DNA from: Eonycteris spelaea
Lineage: Eukaryota; Chordata; Mammalia; Chiroptera; Pteropodidae
NCBI GenBank assembly: GCA_003508835.1
Contig: PUFA01000105.1
Span: forward strand, 248,001-312,000
Length of the DNA: 64,000 nt
Direction: 5' to 3'
Shown: positions 1 to 12,620 of the stretch, piece after piece
Position numbering within the stretch: the stretch's first letter is position 1
Layout of the letters: each line of letters starts with the position of its first letter
Notes under the pieces: model-generated
What the model saw: only the letters and a program-made list of their open reading frames with translations
What the model was told of the DNA's origin: nothing
Databases searched by the model: none
Made by a program: the position numbers and the translations under genes

Positions 1-480
1 TCGAGCCTTCTCTCCACGGCCCAAGCTGCTGCTCCTCCTTCCACTCTTACACCTTTCCCCAGGGCTCTTGTAGCACAAACTCCCCCGAGGCCCCAGCCTC
101 TTCTTGCCATATTCTCATCGTAACTAAAACCTGATTCTTATCCTAAAGAGACTTGTTCCCCTGCCACCCTCCCCAGAGGAAGCAGCTCACTCATTCATCT
201 CTCTCCTCCGCCACCATCCACACCCTTTAAGCATTTACTCCACAGAGACATGAGCCATCAGATGGGAAGGCCTTCAACTCCCTACCTTCCCGTTTCCCAC
301 TTTTCTGAACCCGTTTGCCTTTCTCTTTTGCCCCAGTGGAAAAAGGAGTTCCTCTCGTCTTCTAAGGCAAAGCCCTTTGGTACACTTGACATCATCTTTT
401 ACCCACCTCTTCAGTGCTACCAATGGCATAAAACAAGGGGGAAAAGGAAGAGTAATAAAATTCTCTAAAAAAAAAAAAAG
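1..480 (+). other. Unassigned sequence ending in AATAAA plus A-tract; possible retrocopy 3' end
   Basis: The block is C/T-rich, unlike the AT-rich DNA after 480. It ends with AATAAA at 454-459, then TTCTCT and thirteen A residues (467-479), as a processed retrocopy would. I do not recognise the source transcript; the 72-codon frame at 250-468 has no family features. The start is off the window, and the signal-to-tail distance is short. Confidence 0.3.
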
Positions 481-529
481 ACAAAATCACTACTATTAAC
501 AAATACAATGACGTACCTCTCAATCCAAG

Positions 530-940
530 AAAAATCAGCTAAAAGCCAACAGAAAAAATAATGAGTTAATTAAAATATGAAATGGTCCTCAAAGCACAAC
601 ACTTAAAGCTGGACAATGTAACAGAGTAGAGAGTTCACAAATAAATCCAAGTATGAATAAAAATTTTGTATATGATAAAGACAGGAGATAAGAGAAGACT
701 TAGTCAATGAAAGATGCTAGGATATTTGGATTTTTTTCTTAAAAAGAAAAAATATGAAATCATATTCTTACCTTATACTTTATATCATATACCAAAATAA
801 ATTCAGGTGAATTAAAGAATTCAATGGAAAAGATGAAACCAAAATATAACGAAATAAAAATCAGGGATTATTTTTTCTGCAAAAGTTGAAACTATAAAAT
901 AAAAGATGGGCAGAATTGACTACATAAGTATTTTTAATAT
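530..940 (+). mobile_element. L1 LINE ORF2 fragment
   Basis: A-rich plus-strand sequence matches the late ORF2 region of old L1s (AAATTCAGGTGAATTAAAGA near 799, AAAATAAAAGATGGGCAGAATTGACTACATAA near 896). It is short and decayed. Confidence 0.65.
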
Positions 941-944
941 ATGT

Positions 945-1770
945 ATATAAAAACATATGGTACTGTTAGGGATCTATGGGAACTCTCATCTTTGCAACTT
1001 TTCTATCAATCTAAAAATATACCAAAATAAGTCACAAAGAAGTCACACATGTGCACACACTGAGACATACAATAGCTATCAGAATTATGAGTCTATATAT
1101 CCTTGTCCATTTCTGGGGATTTATTTTCCAGATCCACTTGCACAAAATGACCATTGTACAAGCTTCTCTCGGTTCCTTTCTTGCCAAATTATTTGCAAGA
1201 GTAAGATATTGCATATAACTTCAATTATAATCGTAGGAAACTATTTTAAAGCTTGCGGTATATTCATACAATGTAATAATACCATGCAACTGTTTAAAGA
1301 ATAAGAAAACTTCTGATACGGCCCTAACCTCATGGGTTTCGCGGCTCAGCAGAGTTTTACTTGTATTCGCAGCTAACACTGTCCTGGAGGGAAGTATGGA
1401 CATGCACAATCGGACAATCTCCATTTGGTTGTATTTCTGATGATATTTTAGTGCCCCTTACAATTGGCGATCTAGACAGCTGCCTAGGTTTGTAGTAACC
1501 TGTGTTCCCTTGAGTGCATAGTCCTCCTCGAGTGTGATAATTATGGCATTCATTTGTCGTCCCGCCATCTGTCTGTCTGTTTAACAAAGCTGTTGGAACC
1601 ATAATTGCTGGTGGGCATTGAAGATACTCAAACAAATGAGACACTGTGTCTACTTTTACAAGTCTTATAATCCGTAATCTGTCTATACTATTATTATTTA
1701 TTTCTGTGAGTGTATTTGATCTCTTTAGCTAAATTGCATCTTGAAATCTTGGCTCTTGTCTTTTGTTTCT
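945..1770. other. Intergenic, nothing recognised
   Basis: AT-rich single-copy-like sequence. Small frames lack any homology, and no repeat family or RNA gene could be named. Confidence 0.5.
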
Positions 1771-1774
1771 TTGA

Positions 1775-2300
1775 CCTGTGTTGCAAGTTGGGTTCCCCAG
1801 AAGTGGGTGCTGAAATGCAGTGTGCGGGAGGTTTATTAGGCAGTACTTTGGGGAGAAGGAAGCCCAACTGGGCAGAAGAGACACTGACTGAGCTGTGAAG
1901 TGGCCCCAACAGAAGCTGTTGCCAACCCGTGGGGAGTTATGAAGCTGGGACGACCCTTCAGAGCTGTCTATCCCAAGGTGGAGATAATAGCTGGTTTGGG
2001 GACATGCCAGGCAGAGCTTTTCAAACATCGATGCTGAGTGGACATCTGGTCTACGGATGCTCACTTCCCAACGGATTTAGTGTGGCCTAACAGGGTGCTG
2101 TAGTCTGGAAGAGCTGCTTCGTTGCTTCGGATTCACCCTGAGTCTGCTTAGCATTCACAGGCCCTTAGGGAATCTGTGTGTGGACCACTCAGCCTTCTCT
2201 CTGGGGCCGCTTAGCTCTTGAAGAGCAGCTGTAGCCAGAACCCGACTTCATGTTCAGAAACCTCCCCTGTGCTCCATGCTCCTCAGATCAGTGAATCTAC
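1775..2300. mobile_element. Possible LTR-derived repeat, unclassified
   Basis: The passage GGGTTCCCCAGAAGTGGGTGCTGAAATGCAGTG, then GGGAGGTTTATTAGGCAGTACTTTGGGGAGAAGG, resembles a common mammalian LTR-like interspersed repeat, but I cannot name the family or fix its orientation or ends. No coding sequence is seen. Confidence 0.4.
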
Positions 2301-3310
2301 TTGTCAAGCCTGGGATGCACCTGAAATTAAGTAACATTTTCTGCAATGGAATCTCTTAGTTTTATCCTTAATATCACTGTAATCGTCTTTAAAAATGTCT
2401 CCACTCTCTGCCTTTTCAAATGGTGCTTATCCTTTGAGACTCACTAAAGTTCACCTTAAATAAACAGTACCGAATATCTACTGTGTATTAAGCACTGACC
2501 GGACCCTGGGGAAAAGCAACTTTGACCTCAAACCTAGGGACAAGGAGAGAGAGGCAAAAATGGGTACAGAAATAATCAGAACACAAGGATTATATGCATG
2601 GAGTGGCTGCAAAATTTATTGTCCTAAGTTGGACATTTTTGAGAGCAGAAAAAGGGAGTTGTTAAAAATAAGCAAGAACATCCAGCATAAACTGGGATGG
2701 TCCCAAGAAAACTGGAAAGGAGGGTCGTCCTATTAATTAATAAGGTACCACATGAACTTGGAAAAGAGAATAAGAATTCAGATTCGACGATGGAGGAAAA
2801 TGAATGTGACTTTGAACTACGATTTGAATAAACATCTTCACCTTCGTTGGATTGGACCTTTCCAGGAGAGGGACTCCTGCAGGGAGGGCCATACGTGGAA
2901 TCCATATAAGGAATGTTCCAATGAGATCTGAAAGCAAGGTGTCAGGTAGAGCTCAGTGACAAGCGAGCCAGGAAAGTTGGGTCAGGTCCTGATGGTGTGG
3001 TGTCTTAAATGTCTTATGAAGGCGTTTGGATTTAAAACTGTCTATTACAGGGAATCCCCGAAGGTGACCGAGCAGGGGAAACAATGAAGAAATACGGTTG
3101 GGTCTCTAGAGCCAAGGGCACAGCCCAGAGGTGATGTGATGGATGCTTTGTTCTCTGAGATGCCAAGGCAGCCAGTCCCTGGCCTTTTGAATGAGACAGG
3201 ACATATCTAGCCTATTTGCTCCAGACACATTTCCTTCATGTCAACATAAGAAAAATTTATGGCCCACCAGAACACCGCCAATTAAGAACCAAAACCTGGT
3301 TTGGGGACTT
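2301..3310. other. Intergenic, nothing firm
   Basis: A weak MIR-like word (CTACTGTGTATTAAGCACTG, near 2477) occurs, but no full element. No gene was seen. Confidence 0.5.
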
Positions 3311-3500
3311 TGTGTCTTCGTCAGCTCAGGCTGCCACACAAAATACCACAGACTGAGTGGCTTCAACAGCAAACATTGATGTCTCAGATTTCTGGAGGCT
3401 GAGAAGTCCAAGATCAAGGTGCCGCAAATGTCCTGCCTGGTGAGGGCCCGCTTCCTGGCTAGCACGTAGTGGGGAGGGCAGAGTGAAGAAAGAGAGAGGA

Positions 3501-3543
<43 letters not shown>

Positions 3544-3544
3544 C

Positions 3545-3577
<33 letters not shown>

Positions 3578-3578
3578 C

Positions 3579-3642
<64 letters not shown>

Positions 3643-3810
3643 CACACGGATCTCTCTTCCTCTTATTAATGTGCTAATCTCATCCGAGGGGTCCCACTTT
3701 CATTACCTCCCAAGGACCCCACCTCCAAACACCATCAGGTTGGAGGGAAGGGCTCCAGCAGGCGAATTCGGGGAGGGAGGGAGCATAAACCTTCAGTCTA
3801 TCGCATCTCG
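3311..3810 (-). mobile_element. MLT1-type MaLR LTR carrying a (GA)n expansion
   Basis: The plus strand is the reverse of an MLT1A-like LTR: GTCAGCTCAGGCTGCCACAC, AAATACCACAGACTGAGTGGC, TTCTGGAGGCTGAGAAGTCCAAGATCAAGG, GGTGAGGGCCCGCTTCCTGG. After a 135-bp GA repeat it resumes with GTGCTAATCTCATC and CCAAGGACCCCACCTCCAAACACCATCA. No internal retroviral sequence adjoins it, so it is probably a solo LTR. Confidence 0.85.
3503..3638. repeat. (GA)n microsatellite with CAGA interruptions
   Basis: About 135 bp of GA dinucleotides on the plus strand, broken by several GACAGA units. It is inserted in, or grew within, the MLT1 LTR. Confidence 0.97.
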
Positions 3811-5404
3811 GAACTCTTTTTTGCCTTCTGTCGTCACTTGCGGATGTGCTGGGGAGTGTATGGTTTCCTCCGTGTGCTCTCTCTTTAAAAAAGAACCCTA
3901 GACAGAGTAATCGAGATTAATCCCCATCTTAAGTGTGTCTCTTAATTGCACCAGAACACACTTTAAAATGGGCACGTCTTAGCCCTGGAATGTACGTTTC
4001 GGATTAGAATCGATTTTAGACCTGTCATTTCTTTAGCTAAAGTGAAGGGAAAACAGATTTTATTTGATCTTCCGTTAAGATCTTTCCTCAGTGTCTTTTT
4101 GCTGGCTTCTGCCATCAAAGTCTTACCTTGACTGAAAGCCATGTTGAGTGCAAGGCAAATTCCTTCCCTCGCATAGAGATTAGCAGTTCTGGGTGATGAG
4201 AATCAAGTGACCTAGTCCTGCCAGGCGAAGTGTTTCCATTTTAGAAATTTTGCTTTCTGCGCTCAGTCCTTTATCGCCACAATCACGGTCATCTTCATTG
4301 TTGAAAATCGTGGTTACAAATCTGCTTGAAATTGGGAACAAATGCCCAAATTAAAAAGGGACAAGGACTATTACTTGATGCTCTAACTAAAATAAAAATG
4401 AGTTTCTTATTCTGTATGTAAACTATCTATCTATTTAACTTAAAACATGCCTTTCTTCTTAGGCTGAATAAAGAATGAATATCTATTCCTTTTGAACATA
4501 AAATATTCATTCTTCTTTTGGAGTGTGTGATTTTCTGACAAATGTTTATGCTGGATAATACAGCGGTCTCCACTTTTTGTATGAGTTTTATTCTACAATT
4601 CCAAAAAGGATTATTTTTGGAAAAATACAAAAACTTTGCTGTTTTTTTTTCAACTCTCTCTTTTCATCTAGGAACCCAAACTTCCTTTTTGCAGTAACTT
4701 TTATGCCATCATTCTCTTTTTCCATGAACCATTTTAGTTATAGTAGCTCTTAATTGATCAAGTTTTGCATAATGATTGGGCAGTTCTTCAACATCGATAT
4801 GATTGACTATCGATTTTTTTCAATTCGATTTTGCCACCAATTGGCATTGTGCTGATGTTTAAAATGATCTGGGAAAGATTGACCATCAAAGATGTTGACC
4901 AAGGAGTGAAACTAAACACCAGTGCTGAGTGAGGAGGGATGTTTGAGAGGGCACTACATTTTAAGTAGAAATTCATCTAATGAGCATTTTCTTATGAAAA
5001 CCACTTTGCTTCCTTACACAGCCTCATAGCTTAGACACCTGGGTAATTCATATTAGAATAATGAGGATCCCCTTTAGGTCTTAGGGTCTGAAACATATTA
5101 TAGCCATACCCTTTACATGGATGTGGTTAAGATGAAGCGTGAGTTGTAGAGATAGCAAATCTCTTTTTTTTAACCAACAAAAAAATTAAATATTTAACAT
5201 GTTTCTAAGATCTATCTATGATAATCTGCACGTCCTTGAATATAAACTCCTTGAGAAGTTTTTCCATATTGGTAAATCCATGTGCAAGAAGGTGTGAGTT
5301 CCTGACAGAGGTAAGACCTTCATGTTAAATGTTAGCTGAGTGTTCATTCACTGAGGTGCAAGTGTGAGTTAGGGTCCTCTCACGAATTAGCTATGTTATC
5401 TTGT
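3811..5404. other. AT-rich intergenic, nothing recognised
   Basis: It contains ordinary unique-looking sequence with T-runs. I recognise no exons, RNA genes or named repeats. Confidence 0.5.
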
Positions 5405-6640
5405 TGATTTCTCTTTTTAAAAATTTTTTTTAAAATTATTGTTGACATACAATATTATATTAGTTTCAGGTGTACACCATCATGATTAGACATTGATATC
5501 ATTTATGAGATGATCATCCCAACAAATCTAGTACTCATCCGACACCATAGATATCCTTACAATATTATCAACTATATTCTCTGTGTGATACTTTGAATCC
5601 ACTTGACTATTTCGTAACTGCCAATTTTTACTTCTCGATCCCGTTCTCCTTTTTAGCCTCCCCCGACCCCCAATTTGGCAGCCATCAAAAATGTTCTCTG
5701 TATCTCTGAGCTCATTTCAGTTTTGTTTGTTTGTTTGTTCATTTTGTCTTTAGATTCCACATATAAGTAAAATAATATGGCATTTGTCTTTCTGTCTGAC
5801 TCAGCACAATGCCATCTAGGTCCATCCATGTTGGTGCACATAGCAAGATTTCGTTCTTTTTTATGGCTGAGTAATATTCCATTGTATATATGTAGCACCT
5901 CTTTTTTTTTTAGTCATTCATCCATTGATGAACAGACACCCAGATTGCTTATATATCTTGGCTCTTATAAGTAATGCTGCAATGAACATACATCTTTTTG
6001 AAATAGGGTTTTAGGTTTCTTTGGATAAATACCCAGAATTGGGATTACTGGGTTCTTCTTTGTCTCTTGTTAGCCTTTGTCTTAAAGCCTCTTTAGTCTG
6101 GTGTAAGTATTGCTACCCCGGGTTCTTATTTTATTTTATTTTTTTGCATTTGCATAAAATATCCTTTTTCATTCCTTTACTTTCAGTCTCTATGTGTCAT
6201 TCCATCTGAAGTGAGTCTCTTGTAGGCAGCTTCCTTGTAGGTAACTAATTGCTTTTCTCTAGATGCCCTAGATGTTCTCTTTGTCTTTAACATTTGGCAT
6301 TTTACTTATGATGTGTCTTGGTGTGGGCCTCTTTGGGTCCGTCTTGTTTGGGACTCTTGGCCCTTCCTGGGCTCGTATGTCTATTTCCTTCTCCAGGTTA
6401 TGGAAGTTTTCCATAATTATTTCTTCAAATAGGTTTTCAATTCCTTGCTCTCTCTCCCCCTTCTTGTATCCCTATGATGCAAATGCTAGTGTGTTTGATA
6501 TTGTCCCAGAGGCCCCTTAAACTATCCTCATTTTTTTGGATTTATTTTTTCTTCCTTTTTTTCCCCTTTTTTCTTTTCTTTCTTTTCTTTTCTTTTCTTT
6601 TCTTTTCTTTTCTTTTCTTTCTTTTCTTTTCTTTTCTTTT

Positions 6641-6712
<72 letters not shown>

Positions 6713-8510
6713 TTTTCCTTTTTTGCCATTCTGATTGTGTGTTTTCTGCTACCTTGCCTTCCAAATTGGTGATGCAACCCTCTGCTTCACCTAATCTACT
6801 GTTGATACCCTCTAATGTATTTTTCATTTCAGTTATTGTATTCTTCGGCTCTCGCAGCCTTTTTATGTGTCCTCTCTCTATTTTTATATTCGTATCTCTT
6901 TGTTCTCACCGAGGTCAGTGAACACGCCAGTATTTTGAACTCTGCATCGAGTGGATTGCTTGTGTCCATTTTGTTGAGTTCTTTTTCTGGAGCTTTGTTC
7001 TGTTCTTTCATTTGGAATACGCTTCTTTATCTCCTCCTCATTTTGGCTGCCTCCCTGTGTTCATTTCTATACATTAGGTAGAGCTGCTATGTCTCCCAGT
7101 CTTAGTAGAGTGGCCTTATGTAGTAGGTAGCCTGTGGGTCCAATGACGCAGTCTCCCTGGTCACCTGAACCAGGTATTCCAGGTGAGTCCCTTGTGTGGG
7201 TTGTGTGCACCCTCTTATTGCTGTTGGCACATCAGTAGGAGGGATTGACCCTCAGGCAGATGGGTTGTGAGAACTGGCTGGGACCACAGTGCTATTGTGC
7301 AGGAGCTGACCCTACAGAGCGGGATTCCCTTTAGTGGGGCTCTGGTGCCTGCTGAGTTTGTTATCTGGGTGTGTCATTTGTTGAGGTGCTTAGGTGATTT
7401 TCCGGTGTGGTCTGAAGCTGGCCACTGGGTGTGTTTGTTCTGAAGCCTCTTGGGAGGGGCTCTGTTATAGGCCAAGTTCAGCTGCTGCCTGTGCTTTGTT
7501 TGGGGCCACTTGGTATGAGCTTCAAAGTGGTATACAGATGTTTGCCACTTATGCTTACTTGGAGGTGCTTGGGAGAGGCTAAGCTGTGAACCAAGGATGG
7601 CTCCTGCTAGTGCTGAGGTTCGGGCTGCTTAGCGATAGGAATGCGGCACACTGACGACAGATGCGGCTTGTTTGGAGTTTGTGAAACTCTGAGAGAGTTT
7701 AGGACAGTCTGCAGCCTGAGCCAAGACAGGTCATTTCTATGAAAAGATGCCAGAAATAGCTTGGGCGGGCCTGCAAGTTGGGTGGAGTGGGGTCTCAGGG
7801 AATTCCCCGGGCAGGGCCATCCAGGTTAGCCAGGTTGATGGAGACTCAGATATGGAGGCTGCTGGCATCTGCGTGCTGGGAGAGGGGAGGGCTCAACAAA
7901 GAAACAATGGCTTCTGCTAGCACTTCTGTCTGGAAGAAAGCTGCCCCTCCAGCCCTCACTCTGAAGCCAGAAAATACAGTTCCTCTCCGTATATCCTTGG
8001 TGCCTTGCTAGCTGCTGCCCCAGGACTGGAGCTCAGAGCGAGTGAGTCCCTCAGCCTCACTGTGTTCAGCCAGTAAGTCCTTGTGCTGGCCTTTTAAGAG
8101 GAATGCCTGAGACTCCTGCAGCCTTCTGTCTCACTCAGATACGACCTCTGTTGGTTTTCACAGCCAAAAGTTGTAGGAACTTCTCTTCTTGGCACTGGAA
8201 CCCTGGGCTGGGGAGCCTGGTGTGGGCCGGAACCCCTTGCTTTTAGGGGGACTGCCACAGCCAAGATAGTCCTTTCAATTTTCAACTGCCACACGTAGGT
8301 GTGGGACCAGCCCATTCATCATCTCTGCCCCTCCTACCAGTCTCGACGTGGCTGCTTCCGTATGTCCTTAGTTACAGGACTTCTGTTCAGCTAAACTTCA
8401 GGGGGTTCTCAGTGATGGTTGTTTTTCAGTTTCGTTGTAGCGTTGACATGGTCGTGGGACCAGACGAGCACAGCATTTACCTACTCTGCCATCTTGACCA
8501 GAACACTGTG
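5405..8510 (-). mobile_element. L1 LINE, both ends present but internally deleted
   Basis: Read on the minus strand, 8510 to about 7080 is 5'UTR-like sequence. About 7080-6250 matches ORF1 (for example the complement of TTGTCCCAGAGGCCCCTTAA near 6502). About 6230-6050 matches the start of ORF2, and then sequence jumps to the L1 3' end (6050-5405: TTCCACATATAAGT, GGTCCATCCATGTTG, GGTGTACACC). Most of ORF2 is missing, so the copy cannot be autonomous. Frames are broken by stops and by the large TTTC microsatellite at 6571-6713. The 3'-end sequence is of the laurasiatherian type. Confidence 0.85.
6571..6713. repeat. (TTTTC)n to (TTTC)n microsatellite inside the L1
   Basis: About 70 bp of mainly pentanucleotide TTTTC units is followed by about 75 bp of pure TTTC tetranucleotide units, all pyrimidine on the plus strand. 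It interrupts the ORF1 region of the minus-strand L1. The long Lys/Glu and Phe/Leu/Ser reading frames over it are artefacts. Confidence 0.95.
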
Positions 8511-10469
8511 CATTTTATACTCTCTTAATCTCTCAAGATCTCAACTGTAAGATAAAGAAATGAGCCTGAATAATCTCCAAGGGCTTATGAACAGCTCTAA
8601 AATGCTATGATTCTATTCTAGCCTAGCTATTTAGAGAAGATCGCTCTGTGCCAAATTTTCTAGAACCCCAAGGTAAGTCATAATCTTTGTGATTTGGACA
8701 GAATCCTAGAGATATCAGTAGTCCAGTGAATTAGCAATATTAGAGTAGAAATTTATTAACCCTTTATTAATTTTTAAATTTGTTTTGAGTGATGAGAATC
8801 ATATTTAGGCTACACGGAATTTGATTTTCAAAACTCGAAACTGCAGGTATAAGTTAAAAGGCCCTGACAAGCTGCAAATTCTTGGGCCTGGAATAAAAAG
8901 CAGCCCCCCCCCCCCACTTCACAAAAAGAGAGTGCTGCCCGGCATTCAAGTGCCAGTGCTTTGCATCGAGTGGGGAGATTTGGCACATACCTTGCACAAA
9001 TACGCGCGCATTTTAAGAATTGCCCAGCACAAATATGCACGACTGCTTGCTTTTCTCAGGCTGTCGTTTGTTCTGGGAGAATGGTGAGGACTTAATGTGC
9101 TCAAGGCTGGTGTGTGTTTTTGCATCTGCCCAAAGGATCGGGCCTAGCTCAGAGTTTGTTTTGGCCATGACTCTGCAGAGGTGTCGAGCCCTAGCTAAAC
9201 CGGGGTATAATTGGACTAAAGCTTCGTAAAACCTTTCATAACCCGACTTGTTTGCAGGTTTGACCGCGTCACAGCCGATGGGCTAAGACTCCTTCTCTCC
9301 TACCTGGTTAGCGGTGTCGCTGATCCTAGGAACATTTCCTCAGTGCTTGTCATTCAACCAGTAGGAATAGGAAGTTTTGTGTTTTGGACATTTTCTCATA
9401 CTCTCAGTACAGTGTCTTGAAGCATTTTTGGAGGCAAAATCCCATAGGCTTTACCTTCTCTCTTTTGCAAATGCTCCATTTAGCGTTTGGTTGCACACGG
9501 TTTCACCTGGTTTTGTAACCACGTCAACTGCGTAGCCCTTGTCCCCTCTCACTGAGATTTACAATTATTCCAGGACAGGGACTGAGTTCTCTGCATAGGT
9601 ACTGTAGCCAAATAACACTTTTAAAATCTATACCCATAGTCTTGACAGAGTGGCGGGAACATGAGTCATTTTTTCTTTTTCTTTGATTTCCCAAGATTAA
9701 AAATGTGCATTATCGTATTCGTGCAAAGACAAATTAAGTACATTAAACACTCTTGTTGAATTGTACAGTTGGAGCCTATCACTGTGGCCTTCTCTACAGC
9801 CCATAGCTCCACATGAGCCATGTAAGAGGTATACAGCAGGCTTGGACTTGTCTCGGAACTTTATACAAGAGTCAGTCACAAATTAATACTCTTTTTTTCC
9901 ATTCCAAAACATTTTGTTGTCGGAAAGCATCCAATGAAAATATTCCTTTGGAAGCGCTGGAATCCTTAGCTCTCTGTTTCATATTTCTAAAGGTATTTTT
10001 AAGCACCCAATTGCTTACAGGAAACTATAAAAAATTCATTACAAATTTATGTTCCTCCAAGACGCTGAGAACATGTAATCTAAGATAACCATGTGATGTG
10101 AACACAGAAGGAAAAAAGAGGAATATAAATGTTAAACCCGGTCTGTAAATTATTCATGTCAAATATGATCCTTTGTGTGTGTGTGTGTGTGTGTGTGTGA
10201 CGAGCAAGAGCATTTTGAGGAGAGCATAGAGGAAAAAAGGCCACGGGAGTTTGAAATTCATTCTTCACGAGACGGACGGTCAGGAGCCAGCAGACCCTTT
10301 TAAGGAAAGTCTTTGGAAATTTGTAGAATTTCAGAGATTATTTTCATTGTATAGAGAGGAGGATTAGTACATTTTAAAGAGAAAGAAAATAGCAGTCCAA
10401 GCATGTAATGAAGCTTGAAGAGACACAGAATCCCAGAGTTAGTTATTCAAGTACTTCTCGAACCACACA
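8511..10469. other. Intergenic, nothing recognised
   Basis: It holds a 13-bp C-tract near 8907 and the GT repeat at 10174. The stretch 8930-9330 is slightly CpG-richer and unique-looking but has no open frame longer than 88 codons. Confidence 0.5.
10174..10199. repeat. (GT)n microsatellite
   Basis: Thirteen GT units without interruption. Confidence 0.95.
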
Positions 10470-10625
10470 AGATACTGATATCATTCATTTGACCGACATT
10501 AATGGAGCAGCAGCTACCTGCCAGGCTCTGTCAAGGGGCTTTAGTTAAACTACACTCAGTGGAAGCAATGTCATTAATCTCACCATACAGATGAGGATGG
10601 ACGTATGGGAGGCACAGAGAGTGAG
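10470..10625 (-). mobile_element. MIR-like fragment, reversed, degenerate
   Basis: GCAGCTACCTGCCAGGCTCTGTCAAGGGGCTTTAG, then CTCACCATACAGATGAGGATGG and GGAGGCACAGAGAGTGAG, follow the reversed MIR order. Confidence 0.5.
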
Positions 10626-10798
10626 TGGTATGACCTGTCCTTCCCCTCAGGGAGCTTCAGTACCATTGAGAACATATTTACGCATATGAAACATCTGTTA
10701 ACTAGAATATACTATGGTAAACATCAGCTTTCCAGAACTGCCAAAGTTTGTCATTCTGGAAAGTCCAGCCAGTTTTCCGGACATCTGAGAGGCTGTCC

Positions 10799-10888
10799 CT
10801 TAAAAATATAAGATAGTAGCATTACTGAACATTCACGATTGTACTTAAAAATATAAGATAGTAGCATTACTGAACATTCACGATTGTA
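10799..10888. repeat. Perfect tandem duplication, two 45-bp units
   Basis: Positions 10799-10843 and 10844-10888 are identical (both start CTTAAAAATATAAGATAG and end CACGATTGTA). There are no internal mismatches, so the duplication is recent or was homogenised. The sequence around it is unrecognised intergenic DNA. Confidence 0.9.
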
Positions 10889-12014
10889 GCTCCAATATCG
10901 TAGTTCCCTCAGGACCTGTTGAAGTGTGTGTATAAGACGATTTATTTTCTACACTAGAATTATTTGTGTTTTATCATATCTGTATTTTATGGTTTTTCTA
11001 TCTCCTCTATTATAATGGGTTTGCCCACGTACCTTTTAATTTGCTGATCATTATCTAGTATGAATTTGAGAATAAACTAATTAATCTTATTAGGTTTGGA
11101 TGTAAAATACTCCCAGCATTAACCTTAAGTAAGTCTATAGGTTTCTTCTTTTGGGAAAATTCTTCAGCCTTTGAATAGACTGCTCCAAACCCCTTCTTCT
11201 TGTTTCAAATTTTCTTATCTGATCCTTGATTTTATTCTAGAGAATTGAGAAATCAAGAGAACTAACTGAGTGCTAGATGAGATATTATTATATATTAAAT
11301 CTATTGAACTGAATATAATTTACCATTAAAATATTACAAACATGATTTTGGAAGTTATGAGTAGAAAGCAGATGAACGATTTTAAGCGATAAGAAAAGAG
11401 TAATAATTGTTGGGGAGTCTTTCCTCTATAAAGTAAGGAATCAAATTTTTTTATTGGAAGCACTTCAGGAATTATCAATTCTCATTTTTTTGAAAGATGA
11501 TACTGAAGCCAAGAGAAGTTAAATAATTCCTCCACTTCTTCAAGCTCACACAGACCCAGTTTTAAAATGGTCATTTGACTCCTAAGTCCAGTTCTTGGCA
11601 TATTTATTGTTACTGATAAATGCATACATGTGTCTGAATTGAACCAAAGAACATGTATCAGGAGGCCACGACTTAAACATTTACTTACATGACAAAAAAA
11701 AAGGAAGCAAAGGAACGAAGCCCCGTCATCACAAGCCAGACTCTTTTCCCCCACCCCGCACACACACTCTACTGAGAGCCTGGAAGTCCATGCTTCCCCT
11801 TCTCTGAGAGGCTCTCCATGAGGAGCATCAATGGCCAGCTCCCATTCCTCATGGCGGCAGGTGAAGGCATTTGGGCCAACCATCCAGAGCAGACATTGCA
11901 CGAAGGTTATCACTTAGGCTTTAAAAAGAAGAGAAAGTGGGGACCTAGAAAAATAAGAGGAATCTGAAAGCTGCTTTTGCCAACTGAGGAATAATTTAAA
12001 TTAAATGAAATTCC
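10889..12014. other. Intergenic, mostly unassigned
   Basis: AT-rich except 11690-11900. It holds only the weak MIR fragment at 11505-11600. The 143-codon minus-strand frame at 11482-11913 shows no protein-like pattern. Confidence 0.5.
11505..11600 (-). mobile_element. MIR-like fragment, reversed
   Basis: GAAGCCAAGAGAAGTTAAATAATTCCTCCACTTCTTCAAGCTCACACAG and TTTGACTCCTAAGTCCAG are a weak reversed MIR core. Confidence 0.5.
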
Positions 12015-12620
12015 CCAATCTTAGTGTAAAGTTTGCTCAATTTTGACAACTGTCTCATGACTGTTTTTACTATAAAGAAATACAGCATTTCTACTATACC
12101 CCAACATTTCCCCATGCTCCTTCGCAGTCCATTCCCTGTCTCTCCCCAGGCCCCGACAATCGCCGATCTGCTTCTTGCCACTATACATAGCATTTTGCTT
12201 TTTCTAGGCAAACTAAAATGCAGTCCTACAGTATGGAGTCTTATGTCTGGCTTCATCCACCAACGTGTTCATATAGGAGAGGGATTTTCAAATGTGAAAC
12301 TGACTTAGCATTCCTAGGGGAAAAAAACCCTGCTTGGTCATCGATTTGTTGATGTTTTATCAAGGATTCTGTGTCAGTGTTCATGAGGGATATTGGCTTA
12401 TTGGATAGTTTCCTTGTCATGTCATGTCACGAATTGCAATGCTCCAGTTTGTTTGATGGTAAGGTGATGTTGGCCTCATAGCATTTTGAACTATTTTCTC
12501 CTCTTCCGTTTTCTGGAAGAGTTTATATATAACCTTGGTTTTATTTCTTCCTTAAAGAAGAATTCAGTGAAATCTTCTGGGCCTGCAGTTTTCTTCGTGA
12601 AAGTGTTTTTCATAATGAAT
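12015..12620 (-). mobile_element. L1 LINE fragment, reversed
   Basis: 12015-12290 resembles the reversed L1 3' region and 12300-12620 reversed ORF2 (TTGTTGATGTTTTATCAAGGATTC; GATGTTGGCCTCATAGCATTTTGAACT; TTCTTCTGGGCCTGCAG). It is degenerate and has no open frame of note. Confidence 0.75.

Noticed and set aside
3241..3677. Arg-Glu and Leu-Ser repeat proteins up to 134 codons
   Set aside because: They are translations of the GA microsatellite in an LTR.
6517..6827. Lys/Glu-rich and Phe/Leu/Ser-rich frames
   Set aside because: They are translations of the TTTTC/TTTC microsatellite inside an L1.
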